Shown here: piece after piece, positions 17,852 to 27,700 of the stretch
How the letters are laid out: every line of letters begins with the position of its first letter
How positions within the stretch are numbered: position 1 is the first letter of the stretch
Assembly: GCF_050313795.1 (NCBI RefSeq)
Contig: NZ_JBNPMC010000015.1
Coordinates: 8,773-72,772 of the forward strand
DNA: 64,000 nt
Source of the DNA: CAMBRQ01 sp945870325
Lineage (GTDB): Bacteria; Bacillota; Clostridia; Lachnospirales; Lachnospiraceae
Reading direction: 5' to 3'
Made by a program: the position numbers and the translations under genes
Notes under the pieces: model-generated
Seen by the model: only the letters and a program-made list of their open reading frames with translations
Database searches by the model: none
What the model was told of the DNA's origin: nothing

Positions 17852-19837
17852 TTAATTCACAATCTTGTAGTACTCTCTTGCGGTCAATATAAACACAATT
17901 CCGTAGAATACTGCGAATACCGTCACCGTCGCTATTGTACATCCAAGGAACAACGGCACATTCACAAGATTCAGTACCGCCAGCAACTTCGTCACTACCT
18001 TGAATGCCACCGTAATGTGAATCACAGCCACCACTAACGGCAGGAAGAATACAGTAAGCACCTGGCTTCGAATGGAGCGTTTGACTTCTCGCTTGCTCAT
18101 TCCCACCTTCTGCATAATCTGGTAGCGTTCTTTATCGTCATAGCCTTCGGAGATCTGCTTATAGTAGATGATAAGCACGGTCGCCATCAGGAACATAATG
18201 CCCAGATAAATACCGATGAACAACAAGCCTCCATACAGACTGTAGAATCCTTCTCGATTTAGTTCCCTGCCTTCACAGAAGCCAGCCTCCACTTCGTTCT
18301 CAATTCTGTTCTTCATAGTATCCATCACTTTCAGACAGTCTTCTTCTTTGCCTTCCAAGTCAAAAGTCTCTTTGTAGGTAATTCCCGTCATCTGCGCCAC
18401 CCAGTCTTCTTGCATATCACTGTCAGCATAAGTATCATTTAATATCTCCTGTATTTGTGCGCGGTCCGGAAAGATTACGTAATAACTATTAACCACACTC
18501 GAATTATTCTTTGGCTCCAGTTTAAGACTATCTAATTCCTTTACCACCTGATAATTCTTTTCCCCGATACAAACTATATCTTTTCCATAAGCCTCGCCTG
18601 TACAATACACATAAACTTCATCTTCTCCCAAGACTGCGCTCTTCCCCTCAATCTGATTATAATCTTCCACTGGAATCATATATAATTCGCAAACATCCGT
18701 ATTAGAATAATCTCCATTTTCTTCCAGACTAAATCCATCCTCTTTCTTGACTGCAGTCACAACTCCCTGATGATATTCCAAACGGTTCTTCGTTTTCACA
18801 CCAGCCTTCTTAATCTCTTCCTCTATAATCTGATGAACCTTCTTCTCTGACTCCGGCGTTGCTATATTAGTCTTAGCGACAAATTCCTGCGGAAATCTTG
18901 TATACAGCACATCATTCATTCCCACATACAGCGATATCGTCGTAGATATCATCACCAACACCATCGTACTTAAGATACAGATATTCGCAAGCCCCACCGC
19001 ATTCTGCTTCATACGGTAGATCATACCGGATACAGAGGTAAAATGTTTCGTCTTATAATAGTAATTCTTATTCTTTCGAAGCCCCTTAAGAAGGGCAATG
19101 CTCCCCGCAACGAACAAGGCATAAGTTCCTAATATAACACAGATCACTGCCACAAAAAAGTTCGTGATCGCAGACAGCGGCGCTTCTGTTGTAAGGGCAA
19201 TATAATAGCCAACGCCAAGGGCAGCCACACCAAAAATCGTCAACACCCATTTGGTCTTCGGTTCTTTTTCGCCCTGACTGCCTCCATGCAGAAGTTCAAT
19301 CGGATTGGCAAGTTTAATCTGAAGCAGATTATAAATCAATGTCAGAACGAAGATGCCAACAAACAGAATCAATGTATATCCCAATGAAGCAACTGATATC
19401 TCAAACTTCATCCCTACATCATAATGCAGAAGTTTCAGCAAGATCAAATACATCAGTTTACTGAACACAATACCTCCGCCTATTCCGACACCAATGCTCA
19501 CCACCGCCGTAATCAGCGTCTCAATCAAAAGCATCTTTGCAATATGCCGTTTCCCCATACCAAGGATATTATATACCCCAATCTCTTTCTTCCTTCTCTT
19601 AATCAGAAAACTGTTCGTATAGAATAAGAAAATCACTGCAAATACTATAATCACGCCTACGGCACATAATAAGACTGATTTCAGATTCCCATCTCCTACA
19701 CTGGCATTCCTGGAGAGCGCATCCATAATGTAATACATCATCACCGTCAAAATCGCTGTAAGAATGTATGGAACGTAGGTCTTCCGGTTGTTCTTCAAAT
19801 TCGTCACTGCAAGTCTTGAATAAATAGAACTACTCAC
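17852..19837 (-). CDS. FtsX-domain ABC exporter permease (BceB-like)
   Basis: About 661 residues with roughly ten membrane segments in the BceB/VraG layout: one N-terminal segment (YVPYILTAILTVMMYYIM), three more, further segments, a ~210-residue extracellular domain (about residues 320-520) and a C-terminal FtsX-type block of three. Such permeases detect or remove peptide antibiotics acting on the cell wall and signal to the partner kinase. GTG at 19837 is chosen because GGAGG lies 8 nt upstream. It overlaps the ATPase gene by 8 bp. Confidence 0.88.
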   Translation of the reverse strand: MSSSIYSRLAVTNLKNNRKTYVPYILTAILTVMMYYIMDALSRNASVGDGNLKSVLLCAVGVIIVFAVIFLFYTNSFLIKRRKKEIGVYNILGMGKRHIAKMLLIETLITAVVSIGVGIGGGIVFSKLMYLILLKLLHYDVGMKFEISVASLGYTLILFVGIFVLTLIYNLLQIKLANPIELLHGGSQGEKEPKTKWVLTIFGVAALGVGYYIALTTEAPLSAITNFFVAVICVILGTYALFVAGSIALLKGLRKNKNYYYKTKHFTSVSGMIYRMKQNAVGLANICILSTMVLVMISTTISLYVGMNDVLYTRFPQEFVAKTNIATPESEKKVHQIIEEEIKKAGVKTKNRLEYHQGVVTAVKKEDGFSLEENGDYSNTDVCELYMIPVEDYNQIEGKSAVLGEDEVYVYCTGEAYGKDIVCIGEKNYQVVKELDSLKLEPKNNSSVVNSYYVIFPDRAQIQEILNDTYADSDMQEDWVAQMTGITYKETFDLEGKEEDCLKVMDTMKNRIENEVEAGFCEGRELNREGFYSLYGGLLFIGIYLGIMFLMATVLIIYYKQISEGYDDKERYQIMQKVGMSKREVKRSIRSQVLTVFFLPLVVAVIHITVAFKVVTKLLAVLNLVNVPLFLGCTIATVTVFAVFYGIVFILTAREYYKIVN

Positions 19838-20597
19838 CCCCGTCACCTCCCGTAGTCAGCACCGTCAGCGTATCCGAGATTTTCTGATACATCTGCTCAT
19901 TGGTAAGGTTGCCTCTATATAATTGATGAAATACTTCCCCGTCTTTGATAAATAATACCCGTTTCGCATTGCTTGCCGCTTTCACGCTATGCGTAACCAT
20001 CAGAATCGTCTGTCCTTCTGCATTAATCGTGGTAAATAGATTCAAAAGTCCATCTGCCGCCCTGGAATCCAGCGCCCCCGTAGGCTCATCTGCCAGGATC
20101 AGCTGAGGCTTGGTAATCAGCGCTCTCGCCACTGCCGCGCGCTGCTTCTGTCCTCCGGACACTTCGTATGGATATTTCTCCAGAAGTTCCAGGATTCCCA
20201 GTTTCTCTGCAATCGGCTTTATCTTCGCTTCCATCTCTTCGTATTTCTTTCCGGAAAGCACCAGCGGAAGGAAGATATTATCCTTAAGAGAAAACGTATC
20301 CAGAAGATTAAAGTCCTGAAACACGAACCCCAGGTTCTGCCGCCGGAAAGCAGCAATCTCCTTTTCTTTCACCGCACTTAAGTCCTTTCCTTTCAGGTAC
20401 ACTTTACCTCCGGTCGGCTTATCTAGTGCCGCCAGAATATTAAGCAGTGTCGTCTTCCCGGAACCTGACTCTCCCATGATCGCCACATATTCCCGCGGCT
20501 CCACGGAGAAATTCACATTGCGAAGCGCCTCTACCTGATTACCGCCGAATCTGGTCGTGTATATTTTCTTTACATTTTTTACTTCTAATAGTGCCAT
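19830..20597 (-). CDS. ABC exporter ATPase (BceA-like)
   Basis: Nucleotide-binding subunit of the MacB/BceA class, 255 residues. Walker A GESGSGKTT, Q-loop FVFQDFNLLD, signature VSGGQKQR, Walker B LILADEPTGALD and the H-loop VTHS are all present. The start at 20597 (MALLEVKNVKK) fits the family; upstream frame is extension only. The partner permease follows with overlap. The kinase gene lies upstream, separated by a hairpin. Confidence 0.95.
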   Translation of the reverse strand: MALLEVKNVKKIYTTRFGGNQVEALRNVNFSVEPREYVAIMGESGSGKTTLLNILAALDKPTGGKVYLKGKDLSAVKEKEIAAFRRQNLGFVFQDFNLLDTFSLKDNIFLPLVLSGKKYEEMEAKIKPIAEKLGILELLEKYPYEVSGGQKQRAAVARALITKPQLILADEPTGALDSRAADGLLNLFTTINAEGQTILMVTHSVKAASNAKRVLFIKDGEVFHQLYRGNLTNEQMYQKISDTLTVLTTGGDGGE

Positions 20598-20664
20598 GTA
20601 ACATTCCGTCCTTTCATTCGCTGTCTCTGTTGTATCTTTTTTACAAGTCATATTATATGAAATG

Positions 20665-20701
20665 AGGAAATGTCTTTCCATTGATTCAGGTGACATTTCC
20701 T
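20665..20701 (-). terminator. Hairpin between kinase and ABC genes
   Basis: AGGAAATGTC and GACATTTCCT form a perfect 10-bp stem. No strong T-run follows, so it may only partly reduce read-through from the regulator/kinase genes into the exporter genes. Confidence 0.45.
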
Positions 20702-20711
20702 CTTCTTAATC

Positions 20712-21737
20712 TTACATTTTTGAAATATTCCGTTCAAGCGCCAGATACACTTTTGTTCCCCTGCCGACCTCAGATTCGATCCAGATCTTATGCCGTAATT
20801 TATCCAGCACAGACTTGCACAGATACAAACCGATCCCGGTTGATTTCTTATCCTTTCGCCCGTTATATCCGGTGAAGCCTTTTTCAAATACTCTTGGCAG
20901 GTCTTCCGGCTGTATGCCGATTCCGGTATCTTCTATTATAAGCAGTTCTCTCCCTTGATAAGCATTCTCTCCCTCTTCCAGATAAATGGATATGCTGCCC
21001 TTCTTCGTATATTTCAACGCATTAGAGAGAATCTGCTCAATAACGAAGACCAGCCACTTCTCATCCGTCAGAACCATTTTCTCCAAAGGGCTATAATTCA
21101 ACTTAATCTTCTGTAAGATGAACATCTGGGAATACTTGCGGACAGCCTGCTTCACGATCGAATCCAGTGAGTATTGCTCGAAAGACAGATCCGACGACAG
21201 TTCTTCCATGCGCAAATACGCAAGCACCATCTCCACATACTGTTCCACCTTGAACAACTCCATCTTCATATCTTTGGAATAAGACTGTTCCTCTGGATGT
21301 TCTTCGTCATACGTCTGAATCAGTACATGCATCGCCGCAATCGGCGTCTTAATCTGATGCACCCACATACTATAATAATCGGTCATTGCCTGTCTGGATA
21401 TGCGATTAGAAGATTCCATCTCCAGTTTCGTTTCATAGAGAGTTACCACCATCCTCTGATACTCCTCCTCCAAAAGAGTCGCAGGATTGCCCAGAGACTC
21501 CAGCCCTGAACTCAGTTGCCGTTCTGCTTCCAGCAGTTTATTGTAACGTCTCACGTAGCGGATAAAATCCACTACACCATATAGAACCAGCCATATCACA
21601 GACAAAAGGAACGCATAATTCACAGCATCCGTACGGATATCATATAAGAAGAAAATCACGAAAAACACGCCTATGAACCCTGCATAGAGACAGATATCTT
21701 TCATATGTTCTTTTAAAAATGCCTTTACAATCCGCAT
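20712..21737 (-). CDS. Intramembrane-sensing histidine kinase (BceS-like)
   Basis: 341 residues. Two transmembrane segments with almost no extracellular loop (YAGFIGVFFVIFFLY and FLLSVIWLVLYGVVDF), as in kinases that sense through a BceAB partner. The phosphoacceptor His is in WVHQIKTPIAAM. N-box EQILSNALKYT and G-boxes DTGIGI and GIGLYLCK follow. GGTGG precedes the ATG. The end of the regulator gene overlaps its start by 13 bp. Confidence 0.93.
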   Translation of the reverse strand: MRIVKAFLKEHMKDICLYAGFIGVFFVIFFLYDIRTDAVNYAFLLSVIWLVLYGVVDFIRYVRRYNKLLEAERQLSSGLESLGNPATLLEEEYQRMVVTLYETKLEMESSNRISRQAMTDYYSMWVHQIKTPIAAMHVLIQTYDEEHPEEQSYSKDMKMELFKVEQYVEMVLAYLRMEELSSDLSFEQYSLDSIVKQAVRKYSQMFILQKIKLNYSPLEKMVLTDEKWLVFVIEQILSNALKYTKKGSISIYLEEGENAYQGRELLIIEDTGIGIQPEDLPRVFEKGFTGYNGRKDKKSTGIGLYLCKSVLDKLRHKIWIESEVGRGTKVYLALERNISKM

Positions 21738-22408
21738 AATTCCACCATATATCCAATTCCTTTTTTCGTCCGAACCATAGAGCCAAGCCCCATAAGTTCC
21801 AACTTTTTCCGAAGTCTTGCAACATTCACCGTCAAAGTATTATCATCAATGAACTCGTCACTCTCCCAGAGTCTTGTAATAATTGCATCTCGGGATACAA
21901 TCTTTCCTGCATTTTCCATCAGTATCTGCAAGATCCTGAACTCATTCTTAGTCAGTTCCATCTTCTGACCATGATACGCTACCGTTGCATCGCTTAAATT
22001 CAGCACTACGCCATGATACTCCATCACATTCATCGTTCCCTGGAACGAATAAGCCCGTCTTAAGATTGCCTGCACCTTGGCGGTCACCACATTCAGATCA
22101 AACGGCTTCTCAATGAATTCATCACCGCCCATGTTCATTGCCATAACAATATTCATATTGTCATTCGCAGAAGACAAGAAGATAATCGGAATCTTGGACA
22201 CCTTTCTGATCTCCTGGCACCAGTGGAAACCATTAAAAAACGGAAGCACAATATCCAGAAGTACCAATTGCGGATCATATTCCAGGAATTGTTCCAGTAT
22301 ATTCTTGAAATCTTCTATACATCTCGTCTCATAATTCCATTTTTCCAGATGTGAAGCAAGGGCATTGGCAATGGTTGCATCATCCTCAATAATCAATATC
22401 TTATGCAT
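21725..22408 (-). CDS. OmpR-family response regulator (BceR-like)
   Basis: 227 residues: a receiver domain (ILIIEDDATIANAL, phosphoacceptor Asp in LVLLDIVLPFF, Lys in FIEKPFDL) and a winged-helix DNA-binding domain (TKNEFRILQILMENAG to VRTKKGIGYM). It is phosphorylated by the downstream kinase and would activate the exporter genes. The start at 22408 is used because AAGGAG lies 7 nt upstream. Confidence 0.95.
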   Translation of the reverse strand: MHKILIIEDDATIANALASHLEKWNYETRCIEDFKNILEQFLEYDPQLVLLDIVLPFFNGFHWCQEIRKVSKIPIIFLSSANDNMNIVMAMNMGGDEFIEKPFDLNVVTAKVQAILRRAYSFQGTMNVMEYHGVVLNLSDATVAYHGQKMELTKNEFRILQILMENAGKIVSRDAIITRLWESDEFIDDNTLTVNVARLRKKLELMGLGSMVRTKKGIGYMVELCGL

Positions 22409-22510
22409 AATCTTCTCCTTGGCTTTTTCAAATACAGTGTACAAGATTTTTACATTTATGTGTACTATTTTTGATATTTCTTCAGAAAATTTCAGAAATT
22501 CTTAACAGAT

Positions 22511-22546
22511 CGGGGACGGGGTTTTTTTCAATTTCCCCCGTCCCCG
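22511..22546. repeat. GGGGACGG hairpin repeat, copy 2 (REP-like)
   Basis: CGGGGACGGGG pairs with CCCCCGTCCCCG around a T-rich loop ending CAATTTC. It is the same unit and orientation as 17702-17736. A partial TGTCCC-type motif follows at about 22556. Confidence 0.7.
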
Positions 22547-22575
22547 ATTCGATTTGCCGTGTCCCTTTTTGAATT

Positions 22576-23226
22576 CTAATGAAAATAATGATCTCCTATC
22601 TTCATTCCATATCCGCCCTTATCAAAATACAGGCATCCTCCCACAGGATTCGCTCCTGCAAGTGCATCGGCTGCCGCCTGCATGGCTGTCGCCGTATATC
22701 CGCCGGAATTCCTTACCTTGTCCAGCCATCCGGTAGATGCCGGGCCAAACTGCCCGTTCTGATAGATCACTTCTTCAATACTATTCGGATAGACTCCGCT
22801 GTTCACACGATTCATAACTACCGCGCCAACTGCAACCTGACCTTCATATGGCTGGTTTCCCGCCTCGCAGAAGATGATGGATGCAAGAAGTGCCTGCTGC
22901 TGTTCTCTTAATGCCTGTGCCTCTCGTTCTGCCTGTTCCCTTGCAGCCTGCTCCTTTGCTTCCTGCTCTCTTCTTGCTGCTTCCTCTGCTGCTTTCTGCT
23001 GACTTGCTTCTACTGTCTCTACTGCTGTCGCTACGAATTCCACCGGTGCAGTCTGCAAAGCATTCATCTGTTCGTCAGTTGCTGCAACTTCCGCACTGCT
23101 GACAATACTTGTTACCTCCTGAGTTTCCGGCTGCAAAGAGGCTGCCTGGCTGGTGAATCCCGCCGCCATCAGAGAACATGCCGAAAAAAACATGAACATC
23201 GAATTCAGTCTCTTATTTTTTATCAT
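22576..23226 (-). CDS. SleB-type cell-wall hydrolase
   Basis: 216 residues. A signal peptide (MIKNKRLNSMFMFFSACSLM, ending near TSQAAS) is followed by a long Ala/Glu/Gln coiled-coil (residues ~70-115) and a C-terminal Hydrolase_2 (SleB) domain: IIFCEAGNQPYEGQVAVGAV holds the catalytic Glu, then VMNRV and the tail GDHYFH. It probably cuts the glycan chain of peptidoglycan, in growth or in spore cortex lysis. AGGAGGG lies about 10 nt upstream of the ATG; a TTG one codon earlier is also possible. Confidence 0.88.
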   Translation of the reverse strand: MIKNKRLNSMFMFFSACSLMAAGFTSQAASLQPETQEVTSIVSSAEVAATDEQMNALQTAPVEFVATAVETVEASQQKAAEEAARREQEAKEQAAREQAEREAQALREQQQALLASIIFCEAGNQPYEGQVAVGAVVMNRVNSGVYPNSIEEVIYQNGQFGPASTGWLDKVRNSGGYTATAMQAAADALAGANPVGGCLYFDKGGYGMKIGDHYFH

Positions 23227-23396
23227 CAATTTTATACCCTCCTATAATTGCAATGTTTAACATTGTTTTAATAAAGTATATTCAACTTTTTTCAACTTTA
23301 TTACAATTATTACGAATTTGTTACAATTCACAACGAAGGGTATCTTAACATACCTTTTTAAGTCTGTCAACAAAAAAGTTGCTTTTATTTACGTTT

Positions 23397-23834
23397 TTAA
23401 ATTGCTTCACGCTTACAATATGCTCTTACCGTCAGCCACAGGAATACAGGAACTTCAACCAATTCTGCCGCTACCATCAGATAAGGAGTCCAGATAACTT
23501 CCGATTCTGTCCGTGCATATCCCATCTCCTGATACTCCAAATCTTCCATTTCTTCTTCCGGCAAGACATCCTTTCGCTTCCTCCACATGTCCGCACATGT
23601 ATTTGCTGCCACTATATATAAGAATGCCCGGAATCTTCCCTGGTTCTGATACCTGGGAAAATACCTGAATACCTTCAGAAATGTCTCCTGTACTGCATCC
23701 TTTGCCGTCTCTTTATCAGGGCAATGATAAATGCAGAATCTGAAAATATCACTGTAATACATAGATACCAGTTCCTCGAATCCGGAAGCATCTCCCTTCT
23801 TTATCTGTTTCAATAGTTCCTTTTCGCGCGTCAA
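23397..23834 (-). pseudogene. ECF sigma factor truncated after region 2 and joined to a membrane tail
   Basis: 145 residues. Residues 1 to ~85 are a clear sigma-70 region 2 (FEELVSMYYSDIFRFCIYH, DAVQETFLKVF, FRAFLYIVAANTCADMWRK). Region 4, needed for the -35 element, is absent. Instead the chain ends in a hydrophobic segment (MVAAELVEVPVFLWLTVRAY) and a basic tail, as expected from an in-frame deletion that fused the sigma gene to the end of a neighbouring membrane gene. Start is TTG with AGGAGG 7 nt upstream. Probably non-functional as a sigma factor. Confidence 0.6.
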
Positions 23835-23962
23835 GATTCTTCCTCCTAAGTCTCTCTAAAGGGCGTCCCCTATATAAGATAACGCATTATGAGGGTGAAA
23901 TGATTAAAATATGGGAATTTAGTTCTTGAAGAGTATATGTGGAGTGTACGGCAGAAAGGGAC

Positions 23963-24182
23963 AGTATGGCAGTTCATATCCGACTCCAATCGCCTACAAT
24001 TCGTAGGTTCAAAAGAGGTCTGGAATCAGGAATCGAATGTAATCGTCGGAGAAAATCTGAAAGATTTTTCCGACTCAGACATTCTTGAATTCTGTGCTTG
24101 TGGCACAGAATTCATCCTGATTTCAGACCTCTTTTTTACCAACGGATTGTACGGTTCTTCTACGGATATGAACTGCCATACT
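23963..24182. repeat. Nested palindromes of unit A
   Basis: Outer arms are a perfect 20-bp pair, AGTATGGCAGTTCATATCCG with its complement at 24163-24182. Inside are a CCTAC/GTAGG hairpin (23993-24007), a 21-bp stem (24011-24031 with 24115-24135, one wobble), and two inner hairpins: GTCGG/CCGAC at 24045-24074 and a perfect 11-bp GAATTCTGTGC stem at 24087-24113. Confidence 0.85.
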
Positions 24183-24592
24183 ACCCCTCTCTGCCTGACA
24201 TTCTTATGTGTAACTCTTCATGAACGGAGAGGATTCCTGGCGGGGATGTGGGAGGAAGGGTATGGGATGGGTAACAGATTAGGAGTGGAACGGATTTATA
24301 TTCATGAAGTAAACAGGAATTTCGTGTTTAAGACACAGATTAATGAAGGTAATATGCTTTGTCTGCAATTTTTTGTCATTGTATATAGCAGATGTACTTT
24401 TCTAAATTAGTTGACAGGTATGCGCATAGACCGGCTTATGATCTGCACTATATTACATACCGTAAGGCGAGTTTTTCTACGCTAAGGTATGTAAATCCAC
24501 TTTTCCATATAGATACCAGCCAACACCGTTCCACACCCATCCTCACCAGGAATCCCCCACAGTTTATAAAGAGTTCCCCCCAAAGAATGTCA

Positions 24593-24691
24593 GGCATAGA
24601 GGGCAGATGGGACGGTTCCATGCCTCTCTTGAACTTACGGCTTGTAGGCGACTGATCCCGGTGTGGAACCACCCCATCTGCCCTCTGTGCC
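24593..24691. repeat. Palindrome of unit B
   Basis: GGCATAGAGGGCAGATGGG (24593-24611) pairs with 24673-24691 over 19 bp with one wobble, then GGTTCCA/TGGAACC inside, and a CTTAC/GTAGG hairpin (24634-24648). The segment around this last hairpin aligns with unit A read on the other strand. It lies just downstream of carB and may help end its transcript. Confidence 0.8.
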
Positions 24692-24729
24692 GTCCACTCT
24701 TCATCCAACTCTTACTAAACTAAATTCCC

Positions 24730-27700
24730 CTATATCGTCGCAATATCAATCAACGCCAATTTCTTAATATCCGTATTCTCCAGACTGGTAATCAATGCCT
24801 CTGCCGTATCAATCGCTGTCAGCACATTCACACCCGTCTCGATCGCATTTCTGCGGATCACGAATCCATCTCTGGATCTGTCTGCTCCCTGCGGCGGCGT
24901 ATCAATAACCAGATCAATCTTATGACCAAGGATCAGATCCATAAGATTCGGAGATTCCTGCTCGATCTTATTAACCGCATTTGCCTTCACTCCGCCTGCC
25001 TTCAGTGCCTCTGCCGTACCCTTTGTCGCAAAAATACGATAGCCGATCTTCTCGAATCTACGCCCAATCTCTACTGCCTCTTCCTTATCCTCATCACGTA
25101 CAGTCATAATCATATTCTTGTACTTTGGAAGTTTGATACCTGCACCAAGGAAAGCTTTATAAAGCGCCTCGTCGAACGTTTTAGCGATACCCAGACATTC
25201 TCCCGTAGACTTCATCTCTGGTCCAAGGCTGATATCTGCGCCACGGATCTTCTCGAAGGAGAATACCGGCATCTTTACAGCAAAATAATCTGCCTCTGGC
25301 TGCAATCCCGGCGTGTATCCCAAGTCTTTGATCTTGCTTCCAATAATTACCTTCGTTGCCAGCGGTACAATCGGGATTCCCGTCACCTTGCTGATGTATG
25401 GAACCGTACGGCTGGAACGCGGATTCACTTCGATGACGTATACATCTTCTCCACACACGATAAACTGAATATTGATCAGTCCGATTACATGCAGTGACTG
25501 AGCCAGTTTCTTCGTATAATCCTCAATCGTACGCTTCGTCTTCTCAGAGATACTCTGTGCCGGATATACGGAGATACTGTCACCAGAATGGATTCCGGCA
25601 CGCTCAATATGCTCCATAATGCCAGGAATCAAGATATCCTCGCCGTCACATACGGCATCTACTTCAATCTCTTTCCCCTGCAGATACTTATCTACCAGAA
25701 TCGGATGATCCTGTGCAATCCGATTAATGATACCGATAAATTCATCAATATCGTGGTCATTAATTGCAATCTGCATTCCCTGGCCTCCAAGCACGTAAGA
25801 AGGCCGAACCAGTACCGGATATCCCAGTCTGTTCGCAACTTCTTTCGCCTCTTCTGCGGTAAATACGGTGCCTCCGGTCGGTCTTGGGATTCCACATTTC
25901 TCCAGAATCTCATCGAACAGCTCACGGTCCTCTGCCGCATCAACATTCTCTGCAGAAGTTCCAAGGATCGGCACCCCCATCTTCATCAGAGACTCTGTCA
26001 GTTTGATCGCCGTCTGTCCGCCGAACTGCACAACTGCTCCATCCGGCTTCTCCAGATCCACGATGCTCTCCACATCTTCCGGTGTCAGCGGCTCAAAATA
26101 CAATTTATCCGCAATATCGAAGTCAGTACTAACCGTCTCCGGGTTATTATTTACAATAATCGTCTCGTATCCTTCTTTGGCAAATGCCCATGTACAATGT
26201 ACGGAACAAAAGTCGAACTCGATTCCCTGCCCGATACGGATCGGTCCTGAACCAAGCACCAGCACCTTCTTCTTGCCAGAAGTCTCTGCCACCTCATTCT
26301 CACTTCCAAATACAGAATAATAATAAGGTGTCTCGGCTGCGAATTCTGCCGCACAAGTATCAACCATCTTATAAGAAGCCGTAATTCCATACTCATGTCT
26401 TAAGTCATGAACCTTACGCTCATCAAGACCAGTCAGTCTCGCGATTACATTGTCCGGGAACTCCAGACGCTTCGCTTCTTTCAAAAGTTCCTTATCAAGT
26501 CCAACATTACCTGCTGCAACCTTCGGCGCGCATGCCTTCAGGGACTGCTCCATCTCTACCAGAATCGCAATCTTATCAATGAACCATTTATCAATCTTCG
26601 TAATCTCGTGAATCTGATCATAGGAGATGCCGCGGCGGATTGCCTCCGCAATCTTCCAGATTCTCTGGTCATCTACTACTGCCAGTTCCTCTAACAAATC
26701 CTCTCTTGATAAATGAGAGAAATCATAAGACAATAGGCTATCCACATGCTGCTCCAGAGAACGAATGGCTTTCATAAGAGCCCCTTCAAAATTATCACAG
26801 ATACTCATAACCTCTCCGGTCGCTTTCATCTGCGTGGTCAGCGTACGCTTCGCGCTGATGAACTTATCGAACGGAAGTCTTGGTATCTTTACAACGCAGT
26901 AATCCAGCATCGGCTCAAAACTTGCATACGTCTTCTTAGTAACTGCATTCTTGATCTCATCCAGCGTATATCCAAGTGCAATCTTAGCAGCAACCTTGGC
27001 AATCGGATATCCCGTCGCCTTAGAGGCCAGCGCAGAAGAACGGCTGACACGAGGGTTCACTTCGATCACACAATATTCGAATGTCTCCGGGTGCAGCGCA
27101 TACTGAACATTACACCCACCAGTAATATTCAACTCACTGATGATATTCAGCGCAGAAGTACGCAGCATCTGATACTCCTTATCCCCAAGAGTCTGTGAAG
27201 GTGCAACAACGATACTGTCACCAGTGTGCACACCAACCGGGTCAATATTCTCCATATTACATACGGTAATGCAGTTGCCATTGCTGTCACGCATCACCTC
27301 ATACTCAATCTCTTTCCATCCGGCGATACAACGCTCCACCAACACCTGTCCAACACGGGACAGACGAAGTCCATTCTCCAGAATCTCCACCAACTGAGTT
27401 CTGTCATGGGCGATACCGCCGCCGCTCCCGCCCAAAGTATATGCCGGACGAAGCACAACCGGGAATCCAATCTCCTCTGCAAATCTGATACCATCTTCCA
27501 CAGTCTCAACCACCAGAGATGCCGCACAAGGCTCACCGATCTTCTCCATAGTCGTCTTAAATTCCAGACGGTCTTCCGCCTTCTTAATTGTCTCAGAAGT
27601 CGTTCCGATCAGACGCACATTATTACGCTTCAGGAAGCCATTTTCCTCAAGTTCCATAGCAAGGTTCAAAGCGGCCTGTCCGCCCAGGGTTGGGAGGACG

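Larger units (their letters stand above)
23913..24729. mobile_element. 817-bp inverted structured element with terminal inverted repeats
   Basis: Terminal inverted repeats GGGAATTTAGTT (23913-23924) and AACTAAATTCCC (24718-24729) are perfect, and similarity continues inward on both sides (AAGAGT, ACGGCA, AGGG). Inside are two inverted copies of one folded unit: unit A (23913-24205) and unit B (24580-24729), with further inverted similarity at 24188-24295 against 24526-24600. No convincing gene is present; the long plus-strand frame at 23937-24410 runs through the palindromes. It looks like a MITE-like or structured-RNA element. The right end touches the carB stop codon. Confidence 0.7.

Noticed and set aside
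17742..17942. 66-codon frame after the ABC permease
   Set aside because: It overlaps the permease gene in another frame and lacks a start site or family.
23937..24410. 157-codon plus-strand frame
   Set aside because: It runs through nested palindromes of the 817-bp element, has no ribosome site and no recognisable domain.
24448..24708. 86-codon minus-strand frame containing a PSHLPSMPDIL-type sequence
   Set aside because: It is the translation of unit B of the repeat element; similar phrases are expected wherever the repeat is copied.
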